The notes under the pieces are model-generated. The model searched no databases. It saw only the letters and a list, made by a program, of their open reading frames with translations, and had not been told where the DNA came from. The translations under genes were made by a program, and so were the position numbers. Positions 1 through 9,042 of a stretch of 64,000 nucleotides of DNA are shown here, in pieces. Numbering within the stretch: position 1 is the first letter of the stretch; the number at the start of each line of letters is the position of its first letter. This stretch comes from Caballeronia sp. dw_276 (lineage in GTDB: Bacteria > Pseudomonadota > Gammaproteobacteria > Burkholderiales > Burkholderiaceae), in NCBI RefSeq assembly GCF_018449635.1, contig NZ_JAAVUV010000006.1, forward strand, positions 310,001 to 374,000, given 5' to 3'.

Positions 1-208
1 CTGAGCCATCTAGTCCGGCATAGTGCTCGCATTCCCGGCAAAGGCGATTATTTCCATAAGGCTGGAAGTGTCTCGTCTTATCGGTTCAGTACTGTATGTA
101 TAAACAGTATATCCGAACGTCGAACCTGTATCATGACATCGATTCGAAGGAGCGTGAGTGGTTAAATGACGCGGTTAAATGTCATAAGCTTTTGATTTTG
201 AATACTTC
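1..208. mobile_element. Probable right edge of an integrated element at tRNA-Cys
   Basis: No convincing gene is seen here. The stretch between about 120 and 208 is AT-richer than the rest of the window and stops abruptly at a 3' fragment of a tRNA-Cys gene. An SOS box lies at 90-109. A partial tRNA next to foreign-looking DNA is the usual scar left when an island or prophage integrates into a tRNA 3' end. The bulk of the element and the intact tRNA copy would lie to the left, outside the window. The repeat GGTTAAATG occurs twice (159-167 and 173-181). No integrase is visible, so the element type is unknown. Confidence 0.5.
90..109. promoter_or_regulatory. LexA-type SOS box
   Basis: The 20-base site has perfect 6-base inverted arms, TACTGT and ACAGTA, and fits the CTG-N10-CAG LexA core seen in gamma- and betaproteobacteria. 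A TATAAA hexamer overlaps it at 99-104. The controlled gene is not clear: the only rightward frame (from 96) runs into the tRNA fragment and does not look real. The target may therefore be a leftward gene of the element beyond the window edge. Confidence 0.6.
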
Positions 209-260
209 GCAGCGGCCTGCAAAGCCGTTTAGGCCGGTTCGACTCCGGCTCGCGCCTCCA
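209..260 (+). pseudogene. tRNA-Cys 3' fragment (putative att site)
   Basis: The fragment contains a complete anticodon arm (loop CTGCAAA, anticodon GCA), a variable loop, a T arm (GCCGG, TTCGACT, CCGGC), a 3' acceptor strand TCGCGCC and an encoded TCCA end. The matching 5' acceptor strand (expected GGCGCGA) and the D arm are absent upstream. Such a 3' part is what a tRNA-targeting integrase leaves at the far end of its element, because the element carries a replacement 3' end for the intact gene. It is followed by its terminator at 273-306. Confidence 0.8.
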
Positions 261-272
261 GGATTCAAAACA

Positions 273-306
273 AAAAAGCCCTGACTTGGTCGGGGCTTTT
301 TGTTTT
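273..306 (+). terminator. Intrinsic terminator of the original tRNA-Cys locus
   Basis: A 13-base-pair stem (one G-T pair) with a TTG loop starts in a run of A and ends in TTTTTGTTTT. It directly follows the tRNA fragment, which suggests this side is the original chromosomal flank. Confidence 0.85.
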
Positions 307-364
307 GGCGCTGGCGTTTGCACGTTGCATCCGACATCAAATCTTCTTGAGGTGAAATGAATCC

Positions 365-859
365 ATGACCGACCTCCACTCCGACTTCGAATGGCGCTGG
401 GCCGCGTTCAGCGAACTTGGCGCGTCTGATGTCTACACCATGCTCGCCGCCCGCAGCGAAGTGTTCGTGATCGAGCAGCAGTGTTTGTATGCCGATATAG
501 ACGGTCAGGATACCGATGCATGGCATCTGCTTGTGCTGAGCCAAACGGCCAACGCCGAACTGGCCGGCTATCTGCGCGTTCTGCCACCCGATGAAACCGG
601 CGTCGCGGAGAATGCCGACGTTCGCATCGGGCGCGTTCTCACGAGGGCTCCGTTCCGGGGCATAGGTCTCGGTCAGGCGATGCTCGAACGCACGCTCGCG
701 CATATCGCGACGCAATGGCCGAGCCACGCAATCCGCCTTCACGCCCAAGCGCATCTCCAGCGCTTCTACGCAGGCTTCGGCTTCGAACCCATCTCGGACA
801 TTCATCTCGACGACGACATCCCGCATATCTGGATGCGTCGCTTGAGTTCGTCGCGTTAG
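365..859 (+). CDS. elaA: ElaA-type GNAT N-acetyltransferase
   Basis: The 164-residue protein is a single GNAT domain of the ElaA family, which transfers an acetyl group from acetyl-CoA to an amine whose identity is poorly known. The family's N-terminal segment is visible at about residues 30-50, with RSEVFVIEQ followed by an acidic stretch. The acetyl-CoA loop region RAPFRGIGLG lies near residue 95. The start at 365 is chosen for the Shine-Dalgarno-like GAGGTGA about nine bases upstream; an ATG at 357 is out of frame and closes at once. It is the first chromosomal gene after the tRNA-Cys scar, and its stop overlaps the convergent sco stop by three bases. Confidence 0.85.
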   Translation: MTDLHSDFEWRWAAFSELGASDVYTMLAARSEVFVIEQQCLYADIDGQDTDAWHLLVLSQTANAELAGYLRVLPPDETGVAENADVRIGRVLTRAPFRGIGLGQAMLERTLAHIATQWPSHAIRLHAQAHLQRFYAGFGFEPISDIHLDDDIPHIWMRRLSSSR

Positions 860-1482
860 GACGGCGAATCGATCACGCGGCGCAGGTCGGTCGTGATGTT
901 TTCGATGGAATCATTTTCGGTCGCGAGCAAACGCGCGTGGCCGTGGGTATCGAAGATATAGACGGCCGAGCTGTGCGTGACGTCGTATGCGCCCGACGGA
1001 TCGCGTTTTTCCATCTGATAAGCCACGCGATACCGCTTCGCAAGCCCTTCAATTGCCCCATCCGTGCCCGTCAGGCCGATCGCATGTTCCGCGTCGAACG
1101 CGCGCACGTAGTCGTGCAGCGCCGCCGCTGTATCGCGGGCGGGGTCGACGGTGATGAAGGCGATGCGCGTGTTCTTTGCGTCAGGTCCGAGTTGCTGCAA
1201 GACCTGCATCAGCCGCGCCATGGTTTCCGGGCACACGTCCGGGCAATGCGTGTAGCCGAAGTAGACGAGCGTGGTTTTCCCCGCGAACGACTGGCCGGTA
1301 GCGGGTTTGCCGGTGTCGTCGGTGAGATTGAAATCGAGGTCGGGGAGATGGCCCGTGACATCGGTCAGTTTCCAGGGCGCCGCGTCGTGATGCGAACATG
1401 CCGTGAGCGCGGCACTGAAAACCAGCGCGGCAAGCAAGGCGTACACGCGGCCTGCGCGATGAAACCGGGACCAGGAAGACAT
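856..1482 (-). CDS. SCO1/SenC/PrrC copper chaperone lipoprotein
   Basis: Sco proteins carry copper to the CuA centre of cytochrome c oxidase or act as periplasmic thiol-redox proteins. The copper ligands are visible: CPDVC (Cys80 and Cys84 from the chosen start) and the later His170 in VTHSS. The fold is thioredoxin-like. An N-terminal hydrophobic segment ends in LTAC, a lipobox with Cys29, so the protein should be a lipoprotein facing the periplasm. The Met at 1482 places the signal sequence close to the N terminus; an upstream in-frame Met at 1518 is possible. No oxidase genes are in the window. Confidence 0.85.
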   Translation of the reverse strand: MSSWSRFHRAGRVYALLAALVFSAALTACSHHDAAPWKLTDVTGHLPDLDFNLTDDTGKPATGQSFAGKTTLVYFGYTHCPDVCPETMARLMQVLQQLGPDAKNTRIAFITVDPARDTAAALHDYVRAFDAEHAIGLTGTDGAIEGLAKRYRVAYQMEKRDPSGAYDVTHSSAVYIFDTHGHARLLATENDSIENITTDLRRVIDSPS

Positions 1483-1841
1483 TTTGCGACTCGGACAAAG
1501 TGGGATGCATGAATCCACAAGATCGGATGATTCGTCACAAGATGTTTCGTGACGCCATGCGGGCCCGACTTTATCTCAGAATAGAGGCCTTCGCCGCGCA
1601 TCCATGAATTTGGGCGGCACTTCGTGGCGATTTGCCGCACATTCTCGGGATCGCGGTCTGTCGGCCGATCGAAGCGATTTGCAAGGTTCGAGTGCACGGT
1701 ATGGGCTGTTCGTTCGTTATGGAGTGCATCCACGCCGCTTTCTCCCAAGGGCGTTCCCGCTGCGGGCGTACCTAAAAGGCCGACTTGGCGCTTCAACATG
1801 CGCGTACTTTCCGGCCGTTCCCGGCTAAAAGGCAGATATCG
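1483..1841. other. Divergent intergenic region between sco and otsB
   Basis: About 360 bases without a convincing gene. It should hold divergent promoters for sco and otsBA, but no clear -35/-10 pair was found. An operator-like inverted repeat sits at 1533-1554, with arms CGTCAC and GTGACG separated by 10 bases. Confidence 0.5.
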
Positions 1842-2594
1842 ATGCAAAACCTTCCTGAAAAACTTCCGCTCGCCGAGACCGCTTTTTTCTTCGATTTCGA
1901 CGGCACGCTCGTCGAACTGGCTTCCACGCCTGATGGCGTAGTTGTGTCGCCGGCCGTGGCGCCGATTCTTGCCGCGTTGCGCCGCGCGACCAACGGCGCA
2001 GTGGCGATCGTGTCGGGGCGGGGGATCGAGAGCATCGACTCGTTTTTGAAGATGCCCGATATCCCCGTCGCCGGTCTTCATGGCGCCGAGCGCCGGGATT
2101 CGAACGCGGACGTGCATCGCGTGGGTTTCAACGACGAACGCTTGATGCGCATGGAACACGTGCTCGAAGGCGTGATGAAGGCGAATCCCGGCATGCTGCT
2201 CGAGATCAAGGGCGCGGCGCTCGCGCTTCATTACCGCAATGCGCCGGATCGCGGTCCGGCGGCGCGGGAGGCGACGGAGAAACTCGTCGCGCAATACGCC
2301 GATGCCTACGTCCTGCAGCCCGGCAAGATGGTCTACGAGATCAAACCGAAGGACGTCGATAAAGGCCGCGCCGTGCGCGCTTTCCTCGATGAACCGCCTT
2401 TTACTGGGCGGCGGCCGGTGTTTATCGGCGACGATCTGACGGACGAGAAGGGCTTCGCGGTCGTGAACGAGCGCAACGGGCTTTCAATCAAGGTCGGCGC
2501 GGGCGATACGCTCGCGCATGCCCGCATCGATTCGGTGAGCGCGTTGATTGAATGGCTGCAAGGCGTGGCAGATATTCAAGGAACGCGTTCGTGA
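1842..2594 (+). CDS. otsB: Trehalose-6-phosphate phosphatase
   Basis: OtsB removes phosphate from trehalose 6-phosphate, the last step of trehalose synthesis used for osmotic and desiccation protection. The 250-residue protein is a HAD-family phosphatase. Motif I is DFDGTL (Asp18 nucleophile, Asp20), motif II is around VSGRG, and the C-terminal acidic motif is GDDLTDE. The Met at 1842 is preferred to one 57 bases upstream because MQNLPEKL leads directly into the HAD core as in the family. Its TGA overlaps the GTG of otsA (GTGA), so the two genes are translationally coupled. Confidence 0.93.
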   Translation: MQNLPEKLPLAETAFFFDFDGTLVELASTPDGVVVSPAVAPILAALRRATNGAVAIVSGRGIESIDSFLKMPDIPVAGLHGAERRDSNADVHRVGFNDERLMRMEHVLEGVMKANPGMLLEIKGAALALHYRNAPDRGPAAREATEKLVAQYADAYVLQPGKMVYEIKPKDVDKGRAVRAFLDEPPFTGRRPVFIGDDLTDEKGFAVVNERNGLSIKVGAGDTLAHARIDSVSALIEWLQGVADIQGTRS

Positions 2595-3970
2595 GCCGCC
2601 TGATCATCGTTTCGAACCGCGTCGCGCCAATTTCCGAAGGCGGCCCGGCGGCGGGCGGCCTGGCAGTGGGCGTCTACGATGCGTTGAAGGAAACCGGCGG
2701 TATGTGGTTCGGCTGGAGCGGCGACGTAGTGGCCGAAGCGCCCGAGGGCATCAAGCTCGAAGAACGCGGGCGTGTGACGTTTGCGACCATCGGGCTCGCG
2801 CAGCGGGACTACGACCAGTATTACCGTGGCTTTTCGAACGCCACGCTTTGGCCGGCGTTCCACTATCGGCCGGATCTGATCCAGTTCGATCGCGATGAAT
2901 TCGATGGTTATTGCCGCGTGAATCGATGGCTCGCGAAGCAACTCGCGCCATTGCTGAAACCGGACGATGTCATCTGGGTCCACGACTATCACCTGATCCC
3001 GTTCGCGCAGGCGTTGCGCGACGAGGGCGTGACGAACCGCATCGGTTTTTTCCTGCACATTCCGTTTCCAGCAGCGCAGGTTCTGTTGAGCGTGCCGCGT
3101 CATCGCGTGCTCGTCGAGGCGTTGTGTTCCTACGATCTGCTCGGTTTCCAGACCGCGCCCGATTTGCGCGCGTTTTGCGATTACATCGAGACGGAGGCAA
3201 ATGGCACGGTTACGCGCATCGCTGGCGAGCCGAATGCCGTGGGCGCGTTCGGCAGGACGCTGAGGGCGGGCGCTTATCCGATCGGCGTCTATCCCGATGA
3301 AATCGCCGCGCTCGCCAAAGACGGTGAAAGCGGGCGCGAGGTGCAGACGGTCAAGACCACGTTGCGTGATCGCAAGCTGATCATGAGCGTGGATCGACTG
3401 GATTATTCGAAGGGCCTCGTCGAGCGATTTCGCGCGTTCGAGAAGTTGCTTGAACATCAGCCGGCACAACGTAACAACGTATCGTTCGTGCAGATCGCAC
3501 CGCCCACACGCGCCGACATGGACACGTACAAGGACATCCGCCTCCAACTCGAGGCGGAATCCGGCCGGATCAACGGCCGATACGCAGAACTGGACTGGAC
3601 GCCGATCCGCTATATCCACAGGCAATACGAGCGGCCGGTGCTCGCCGCGCTGTTCCATGCGTCGCACGTGGGTTTCGTCACGCCTTTGCGCGACGGCATG
3701 AATCTGGTCGCGAAGGAATACGTGGCGGCGCAGGACCCGGACGATCCGGGCGTGCTGGTGTTATCGCAATTTGCAGGCGCGGCGCAGGAACTGAACGGCG
3801 CGCTGATCGTGAATCCGCTCGATATCGCCGGCATGGCCGACGCGCTGGCCACAGCGCTCGCCATGCCGCTGGCCGAACGAAAGGCCCGTCACGCCGAGAT
3901 GTTCACGCAACTTCGCGAGAACAACGTCTCTGTCTGGCGAGACAATTTCATGCGCGACCTGCAGGCATGA
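2591..3970 (+). CDS. otsA: Trehalose-6-phosphate synthase (GT20)
   Basis: OtsA joins UDP-glucose and glucose 6-phosphate to trehalose 6-phosphate in the cytoplasm. The 459-residue product has the full GT20 pattern: an N-terminal substrate loop with [17 protein letters not shown] in the middle, [10 protein letters not shown] for sugar phosphate binding, and [11 protein letters not shown] for nucleotide sugar binding. A GTG start at 2591 overlaps the otsB stop and gives the canonical N terminus [10 protein letters not shown]. It is the second gene of an otsB-otsA operon, so phosphatase precedes synthase. Confidence 0.95.
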   Translation: MSRLIIVSNRVAPISEGGPAAGGLAVGVYDALKETGGMWFGWSGDVVAEAPEGIKLEERGRVTFATIGLAQRDYDQYYRGFSNATLWPAFHYRPDLIQFDRDEFDGYCRVNRWLAKQLAPLLKPDDVIWVHDYHLIPFAQALRDEGVTNRIGFFLHIPFPAAQVLLSVPRHRVLVEALCSYDLLGFQTAPDLRAFCDYIETEANGTVTRIAGEPNAVGAFGRTLRAGAYPIGVYPDEIAALAKDGESGREVQTVKTTLRDRKLIMSVDRLDYSKGLVERFRAFEKLLEHQPAQRNNVSFVQIAPPTRADMDTYKDIRLQLEAESGRINGRYAELDWTPIRYIHRQYERPVLAALFHASHVGFVTPLRDGMNLVAKEYVAAQDPDDPGVLVLSQFAGAAQELNGALIVNPLDIAGMADALATALAMPLAERKARHAEMFTQLRENNVSVWRDNFMRDLQA

Positions 3971-3973
3971 CGT

Positions 3974-4012
3974 AAAAAAACCGCTTCGGTTTCTGCCCGA
4001 AGCGGTTTTTTA
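3974..4012. terminator. Bidirectional terminator between otsA and the ABC exporter
   Basis: A stem built from AACCGCTTCGG and CCGAAGCGGTT, loop TTTCTGC, is flanked by A and T runs, so it can serve both otsA and the convergent ABC gene. Confidence 0.9.
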
Positions 4013-4031
4013 TTTGCCTGAAAAGGCCCAA

Positions 4032-5870
4032 TTACGTCTGTTCGGCCTTGGCCGCGAGTTGCTGCGAGGGCATCGTGGTCGGCGGCAACTTCCCATGCTG
4101 CTTCGACAACAATTCCCGATACAAACCCGGACGATCCCGCAATTGCTGCGGCGATCCGTCATCGATTACCTTGCCCGCGCTCATCACGATGATCCGGTCG
4201 AAGCCCTGCAGCGTCGACAACCGGTGCGCGATCGCGATCACAGTGCGGCCGACCATCAGCCGGTCGAGCGCTTGCTGAATGGCTTCCTCAGATGAGCTGT
4301 CGAGCGCGGACGTGGCTTCGTCGAGCAGAAGAATCGGTGCGTTCTTCAGGATCGCGCGCGCGATGGCAATCCGCTGGCGCTGACCGCCCGACAACTTCAC
4401 GCCACGATCGCCGACGATGGTATCGAACCCTTCAGGCATCGCTTCGATAAAATCCGTGCAGCGCGCTTCGCGAGCTGCGGCGAGCACTTCTTCGCGTGTA
4501 GCTTCCGGCCGGCCATAAGCGATGTTCTCGTAGACCGTCCGATGAAACAGCGAGATATCCTGCGGCACGAGCGCGATCGACATCCGCAAGCTGTCCTGCG
4601 TGATCAGCGATATATCCTGCCCGTCGACCTTGATCGCGCCGCCTTGCGCTTCATAGAAGCGTTGCAACAGGGCGAGCACGGTCGATTTCCCCGCGCCCGA
4701 TTTGCCGATCAGCCCGACGCGCTGACCCGGTTCAATATGCAGGTTGAATTTATCGAGGATCGGACGGCGGCGCGGATACGCAAACGTCACTTCTTCGAAA
4801 TCGACACGGCCGCCTTGCGGCACAAGTTCGGTGGCGTCCGACCGGTCCGGCATGCCGTGCGGTTCCAGCAGCGTTTGCACGGCTTCCGAAAGACGCGCCA
4901 CGTGCTGCGTCACGTCCACGAGCGCCACGGCGAGATCCCGCGTGCCGTGAAGAATCGTGAAGCCGAGCGAACTGACCAGCACAATATCGCCGGAAGTCGC
5001 CTGGCCTTTCGACCAGAGCCACAGCGCCCAGCCTAGCAGCCCGGCGGACAGGATTGCCGTCACGACCGCGTGAAAAAGACGCAATTTTTCGAGGTACAGC
5101 AAGCTCTGCTGGCGCGCGACCATTTCGGCCTTGACCGTCGAGCCGAAGCGTTTTTGCTCGCGGAACGTCATGCCGAAGGCACGCACGAGCGCCATGTTGC
5201 CGATCACATCGACCAGTTCGCCGTCCACCGACGCCGCCTTCGATGCAAACGTGTGATGCCGTGCCGACCCGCGCCCCGCCAGTCTGTAGAGCACGAAAGC
5301 GAGAATGGCGGACGCCAGCATCAACCCGCCGGCCATCAGCGGATTCACCGCGATGATCATGAAGATCGCGCCGATCACCGCGATGCACGGCGGCAACACG
5401 TTCCACGCCATGGTGTTTTCGGCGGTATAGATCGCGTTCGATGTCGCCGTGATCCGGCTCGCGAGCATGCCGGGCTGTTTCTCCGAGAAGTACGTGGGAG
5501 AGTGGCCGCTGAGATACGAGAATAAATCACGCCGCAAGTCGCCCGTCACCACGACGAACGCATGCGCGCCGACCCAGCCGCCGACCCGCCACAGCAGGTT
5601 ATCGGCGGCGATCAGGCCGACCAGGATCATGAAGGCAGCCCAAAGCGGGCCGGGATGTCCGCGGCCCTGGCCGAGCACATCGATCAGATGTTTGATCGCG
5701 TACTGCGAAGCGAGCGCGCAGCCGACAGCCGCCAGCACGCTGACCAGCACGATGGTGTGCGCGACGGGATGCCGGCGGATGTAACGAAACAGGAACGCAA
5801 GCGGGCGATGCGCGTAGCTCGCTAGCTTGGCGTTGTGTACGTTACGCTGGGAGACGGTGAGTTGGTCCAA
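4032..5870 (-). CDS. ABC exporter, fused membrane and ATPase domains
   Basis: This 612-residue half-transporter has about six membrane segments in residues 25-320 and a C-terminal nucleotide-binding domain. All ATPase motifs are intact: Walker A GKSGAGKS (389-396), Q437, signature LSGGQ (493-497), Walker B ILLLDE (513-518) and the switch His549. The layout is that of MsbA-like homodimeric exporters; the substrate cannot be told from the sequence. The start is uncertain: 5870 is a TTG without a good ribosome site, and no nearby ATG gives a better one. The gene is single, with a terminator after it. Confidence 0.85.
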   Translation of the reverse strand: MDQLTVSQRNVHNAKLASYAHRPLAFLFRYIRRHPVAHTIVLVSVLAAVGCALASQYAIKHLIDVLGQGRGHPGPLWAAFMILVGLIAADNLLWRVGGWVGAHAFVVVTGDLRRDLFSYLSGHSPTYFSEKQPGMLASRITATSNAIYTAENTMAWNVLPPCIAVIGAIFMIIAVNPLMAGGLMLASAILAFVLYRLAGRGSARHHTFASKAASVDGELVDVIGNMALVRAFGMTFREQKRFGSTVKAEMVARQQSLLYLEKLRLFHAVVTAILSAGLLGWALWLWSKGQATSGDIVLVSSLGFTILHGTRDLAVALVDVTQHVARLSEAVQTLLEPHGMPDRSDATELVPQGGRVDFEEVTFAYPRRRPILDKFNLHIEPGQRVGLIGKSGAGKSTVLALLQRFYEAQGGAIKVDGQDISLITQDSLRMSIALVPQDISLFHRTVYENIAYGRPEATREEVLAAAREARCTDFIEAMPEGFDTIVGDRGVKLSGGQRQRIAIARAILKNAPILLLDEATSALDSSSEEAIQQALDRLMVGRTVIAIAHRLSTLQGFDRIIVMSAGKVIDDGSPQQLRDRPGLYRELLSKQHGKLPPTTMPSQQLAAKAEQT

Positions 5871-6835
5871 TTGGTCGTTTTAGGTCGAGTAGAGCGGTTG
5901 AGCGCGGTGCTTCGCCGTGGCCACAAGCAAGGCGCGTCGGGCAGTCCGTCCGGGCATCCAATGCAGCAATCAATCAAGCCAAACGCCGCGCAGCGACGAT
6001 TGTTGAATTGTAGCCAGTGTAGCGAGCCAAATCCCCTCGCGTAGTCCTTTCCGTGGCACTTATCCATCAGAACTCACGCAAATTCCGCGAAAGCGGGTCG
6101 CTTTGCCAGGTACCGATGGCGGGATGGCGTCCTGCACTTCGCCAAAATTCCGTCCTGCCGTGCTTGAATGGCTCGTGGTTATTCGCCATACATCGGGCGA
6201 ATGACCGCCTGGTTTGCCGAATACTTCCTGCAACTTCCTGCGAAGGGTTAGAGCACGTGGCGGTCCTGCTGCGAGAGAATTGCGATGGAACGCATTGATG
6301 GACATCCCGGTCATGGCGCGCCGGTCGTCACAGTTTGGCCTGACCGCATCGGCTTGCTTCCAGAGAAGCGCTGCGGCGTGTTCGTACAATGTAGAACAGC
6401 CTTGTTAAACAAGGGCTTGCAAAGTGTATCGACGATGTAACAACGTAAATAAGTTGAAATGCGGGCGTGAAAAGCTTGTAAAAACCGCGATACTCCGTGC
6501 GGGTTTGCCCTTAGATTTTTTGACAGCTTGTTGTAGGTTCCGGTCAACGGCCTTGCAGGTTGTGCGTTTATCGCTAGGTGCGCCGGTTTTACGAGATGGA
6601 CCCGTTCTTGCTCTTTGGGATCACCCTCCGAAACAGACGCGCGAAGCAAGAAGGGCGGAAGGGCACAAACCCGAAACACCCAAGCAACAGCGAAGCATCG
6701 CGATTTTTTTCTCGTGCTATTGGCAATTGCGCTGGATGACCAGCATCGTGCCAAGCCCGGGTGGGCGATTCGCTTGATTAAACATGACCGATGCCAAGCG
6801 CATCAATTTGCCTGACATTATTAGGAGTTTTCGAC
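5871..6835. other. 965-base non-coding region upstream of the GT4 gene
   Basis: I see no credible gene: open frames here are short, lack ribosome sites and do not resemble proteins. Base composition drops in GC between about 6380 and 6530. A perfect 15-base palindrome with arms CCTTGTT and AACAAGG lies at 6400-6414. A TTGACA hexamer sits at 6520-6525 without a good -10 at the right distance. The length suggests a heavily regulated or long-leader promoter for the glycosyltransferase. Confidence 0.4.
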
Positions 6836-7900
6836 ATGCGAATCGCTCAAATCGCGCCTCTCCACGAAGCCGTCCCCCCGAAGTTCTACGGCGGCACGGA
6901 GCGCGTGGTGTCCTATCTGACCGAAGCCCTGGTTGAGGCCGGTCACGACGTCACGCTGTTCGCGAGCGGTGATTCGCAAACGTCCGCGAAGCTCGAAGCG
7001 TTCTGGCCGCAGGCGCTGCGCCTCGACCCGACCATCCGCGACACGATGGCGCCGCACATGCTGTTGCTGGAAGAAGTGCGCCGTCGCGCCGATGAGTTCG
7101 ACGTGCTGCATTTTCACATCGACTACTATCCGTTCTCGCTGTTCTCGCGCCAGCCGGTGCCGTTCCTGACGACCATGCACGGCCGTCTCGACTTGCCGGA
7201 ACTACAGCCGATTTTCAGCACGTTCAATGAAGCGCCGGTCGTTTCGATCTCGGACAATCAGCGCCAGCCGCTGCCGCAAGCCAACTGGCTTTCGACGGTT
7301 TATCACGGCCTGCCGGAAAACCTGCTGACGCCGGTTCCCAACGTTGAGCCGGGGTATCTTGCGTTCCTCGGCCGTATCTCGCCGGAAAAGCGCGTTGACC
7401 GGGCGATTCGGATTGCCGGCGCTGCGGGCATGAAGATCAAGATCGCCGCAAAAATCGATAACGCCGACCGCGCGTATTACGAAGAGCAGATCAAGCCGCT
7501 GTTCGCGTTGCCGCACGTTGAGTACATCGGCGAAATCAACGAGCAGCAAAAGACCGAATTCCTCGGCAACGCGCACGCGCTGCTGTTCCCGATCGACTGG
7601 CCGGAGCCGTTTGGTCTCGTGATGATCGAAGCCATGGCGTGCGGTACGCCGGTGATCGCGTTCAATCGTGGGTCGGTGCCGGAAGTGATCGAAAACGGCG
7701 TGTCGGGGTTTGTCGTGGAAGACGAACTCAGCGCGATCGCCGCTGTGAAGCGCCTTCACACGCTGCCGCGCGCCAAGGTGCGCCAGGCGTTTGAAACGCG
7801 TTTCTCGTCGAAGGTCATGGCCGCCCGTTACGTCCAGACCTACGAAGAGCTGCTGCGCGCAAAGCGCCGGACCGTGCTGCGCGAAGTCAACGCAAGCTAA
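6836..7900 (+). CDS. GT4-family glycosyltransferase
   Basis: The 354-residue protein has the GT-B layout of family 4 retaining glycosyltransferases: N-terminal GGTERVVSYL and GHDVTLFASGDS in the acceptor domain, then FLGRISPEKRVD and a C-terminal EPFGLVMIEAMACGTPVI donor-binding motif with the EX7E pair. It probably transfers a sugar from a nucleotide donor in envelope or polysaccharide synthesis; the acceptor is unknown. The ATG at 6836 has TAGGAG 10 bases upstream, better than the GTG/ATG frames before it. It stands alone behind an unusually long non-coding region and before a strong terminator. Confidence 0.85.
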   Translation: MRIAQIAPLHEAVPPKFYGGTERVVSYLTEALVEAGHDVTLFASGDSQTSAKLEAFWPQALRLDPTIRDTMAPHMLLLEEVRRRADEFDVLHFHIDYYPFSLFSRQPVPFLTTMHGRLDLPELQPIFSTFNEAPVVSISDNQRQPLPQANWLSTVYHGLPENLLTPVPNVEPGYLAFLGRISPEKRVDRAIRIAGAAGMKIKIAAKIDNADRAYYEEQIKPLFALPHVEYIGEINEQQKTEFLGNAHALLFPIDWPEPFGLVMIEAMACGTPVIAFNRGSVPEVIENGVSGFVVEDELSAIAAVKRLHTLPRAKVRQAFETRFSSKVMAARYVQTYEELLRAKRRTVLREVNAS

Positions 7901-7933
7901 GTCCACCGCTCACACCGCTCACGCGGGTGATCA

Positions 7934-7978
7934 AACAACGCCCCGTGCGCCTTCAGGCGCACGGGGCGTTGTTGTTTT
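7934..7978 (+). terminator. Strong intrinsic terminator after the GT4 gene
   Basis: A perfect 18-base-pair stem (7934-7951 with 7956-7973), loop TTCA, followed by GTTGTTTT. Confidence 0.93.
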
Positions 7979-8162
7979 GACACACTGAAAGGCCAAGCTG
8001 GAAGGGTTATCGGCGGGTTGGAGGGGCAAGCCTCATGGCGGCTTCGACATTCTCCATATAATGTGCTGGCTCCGCCAAAAGACGACGTGATTGGCGGAAT
8101 TGGACGGTTAGACGTGGAATTTCCAGTAAAGATCAAATTGCGCGCCGGCAAACATTTGAATC

Positions 8163-9008
8163 GTGCAAACAAGGAAAGTCGTGAACAGGAGCGAAGTTTT
8201 GGCGAGAACGAAGCAGAGTAGCGCGAAGCCGGCACCGATTACGGTCGCGGGCGCCGGCACCGTGTTCGCGCTGCGGGCGATCGGACTCGTGCTCGTCGCT
8301 CGCTGGATGTTCTCGATGTCACAGATGGGCTATTTCTCTTCCATGCGCGCAATGACTTCATCGCCATGGGCTTGCATCAACCTCGTTCTGCTGTTTCTTT
8401 TGCTGTTTCTTCCGGGCGCCCGCGCGCGTGCCGAACGGCCGCTGCATCCGTTGCCGCAATGGTTGCGGCAAGCGTTGCGTTTGCTCGCGCTGTTGAGTTT
8501 CGTATTTGCGGTCTGGTCGGTGGGATTTTTCACGTGGACCGCCGGCTGGAAAAGCGCGGCGCACGCGCTTGCGCAAACCAACGGGTGGCTGCTCGTCGCG
8601 CCCGCGCTTTACGCCGTGGTGCTGTGGATCTGCCGGCCGCGTGCACTCTGGCGTTCGAATTTCGCAGCGCGACGGTTTGCCATTGGCCGTTATGCCATTT
8701 CCATCGATAACGCCACGCGCACCGCCGTGGTCTGGGCCGAAAGCCGCAAGCTTGGTCAGTACGATGCACGGGAGTTATCGGTGAAATGGCCGGAAGGCTT
8801 CAAGACATCCGAAAATGCTGCTGCTGCGGTTCCTGCCAAACGCCCGTTGTTCAGTCGCGGAGCGCGCGCCAAGATGGAATTGCTGTGGGATTCGCCCGCC
8901 GCTGCCGGTCATAATCGGAAGACTGTGTTCCGCACGCCGCTCGCTAGCGAAGGCGACCGGAAGGCCGCGCGGGCGCTGGAAGTATCGTTGGGTCAGAGCC
9001 TGAATTGA
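8163..9008 (+). CDS. Predicted multi-pass membrane protein of unknown function
   Basis: I do not recognise the family. Four hydrophobic segments are seen, at roughly residues 28-50, 68-84, 105-125 and 140-158, followed by a soluble C-terminal half of about 120 residues with no known motif. That half contains an FAIGRYAISIDN stretch that looks like a small beta-rich domain. The start is uncertain: GTG at 8163, GTG at 8181 (AAGGAAA just before it) and TTG at 8199 (AGGAG upstream) are all possible. The next gene, a DUF2214 membrane protein, follows after 34 bases, so the two may be co-transcribed. Confidence 0.6.
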   Translation: MQTRKVVNRSEVLARTKQSSAKPAPITVAGAGTVFALRAIGLVLVARWMFSMSQMGYFSSMRAMTSSPWACINLVLLFLLLFLPGARARAERPLHPLPQWLRQALRLLALLSFVFAVWSVGFFTWTAGWKSAAHALAQTNGWLLVAPALYAVVLWICRPRALWRSNFAARRFAIGRYAISIDNATRTAVVWAESRKLGQYDARELSVKWPEGFKTSENAAAAVPAKRPLFSRGARAKMELLWDSPAAAGHNRKTVFRTPLASEGDRKAARALEVSLGQSLN

Positions 9009-9042
9009 CGCGCCCGAACCTTACTTGTGCAAAGGAGATCGC

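Noticed and set aside
149-260. A full-length tRNA starting at GGAGCGTGAGTGG
   Set aside because: The acceptor pairs only five of seven with the 3' strand, and about 40 extra bases separate the D-arm-like part from the anticodon arm. The 5' part looks accidental.
96-284. A 62-residue protein downstream of the SOS box
   Set aside because: It runs through the tRNA fragment and into the terminator and has no ribosome site.
1365-2294. A 309-codon leftward frame across the sco-otsB gap
   Set aside because: It overlaps the active-site region of otsB and the start of sco and has no domain similarity.
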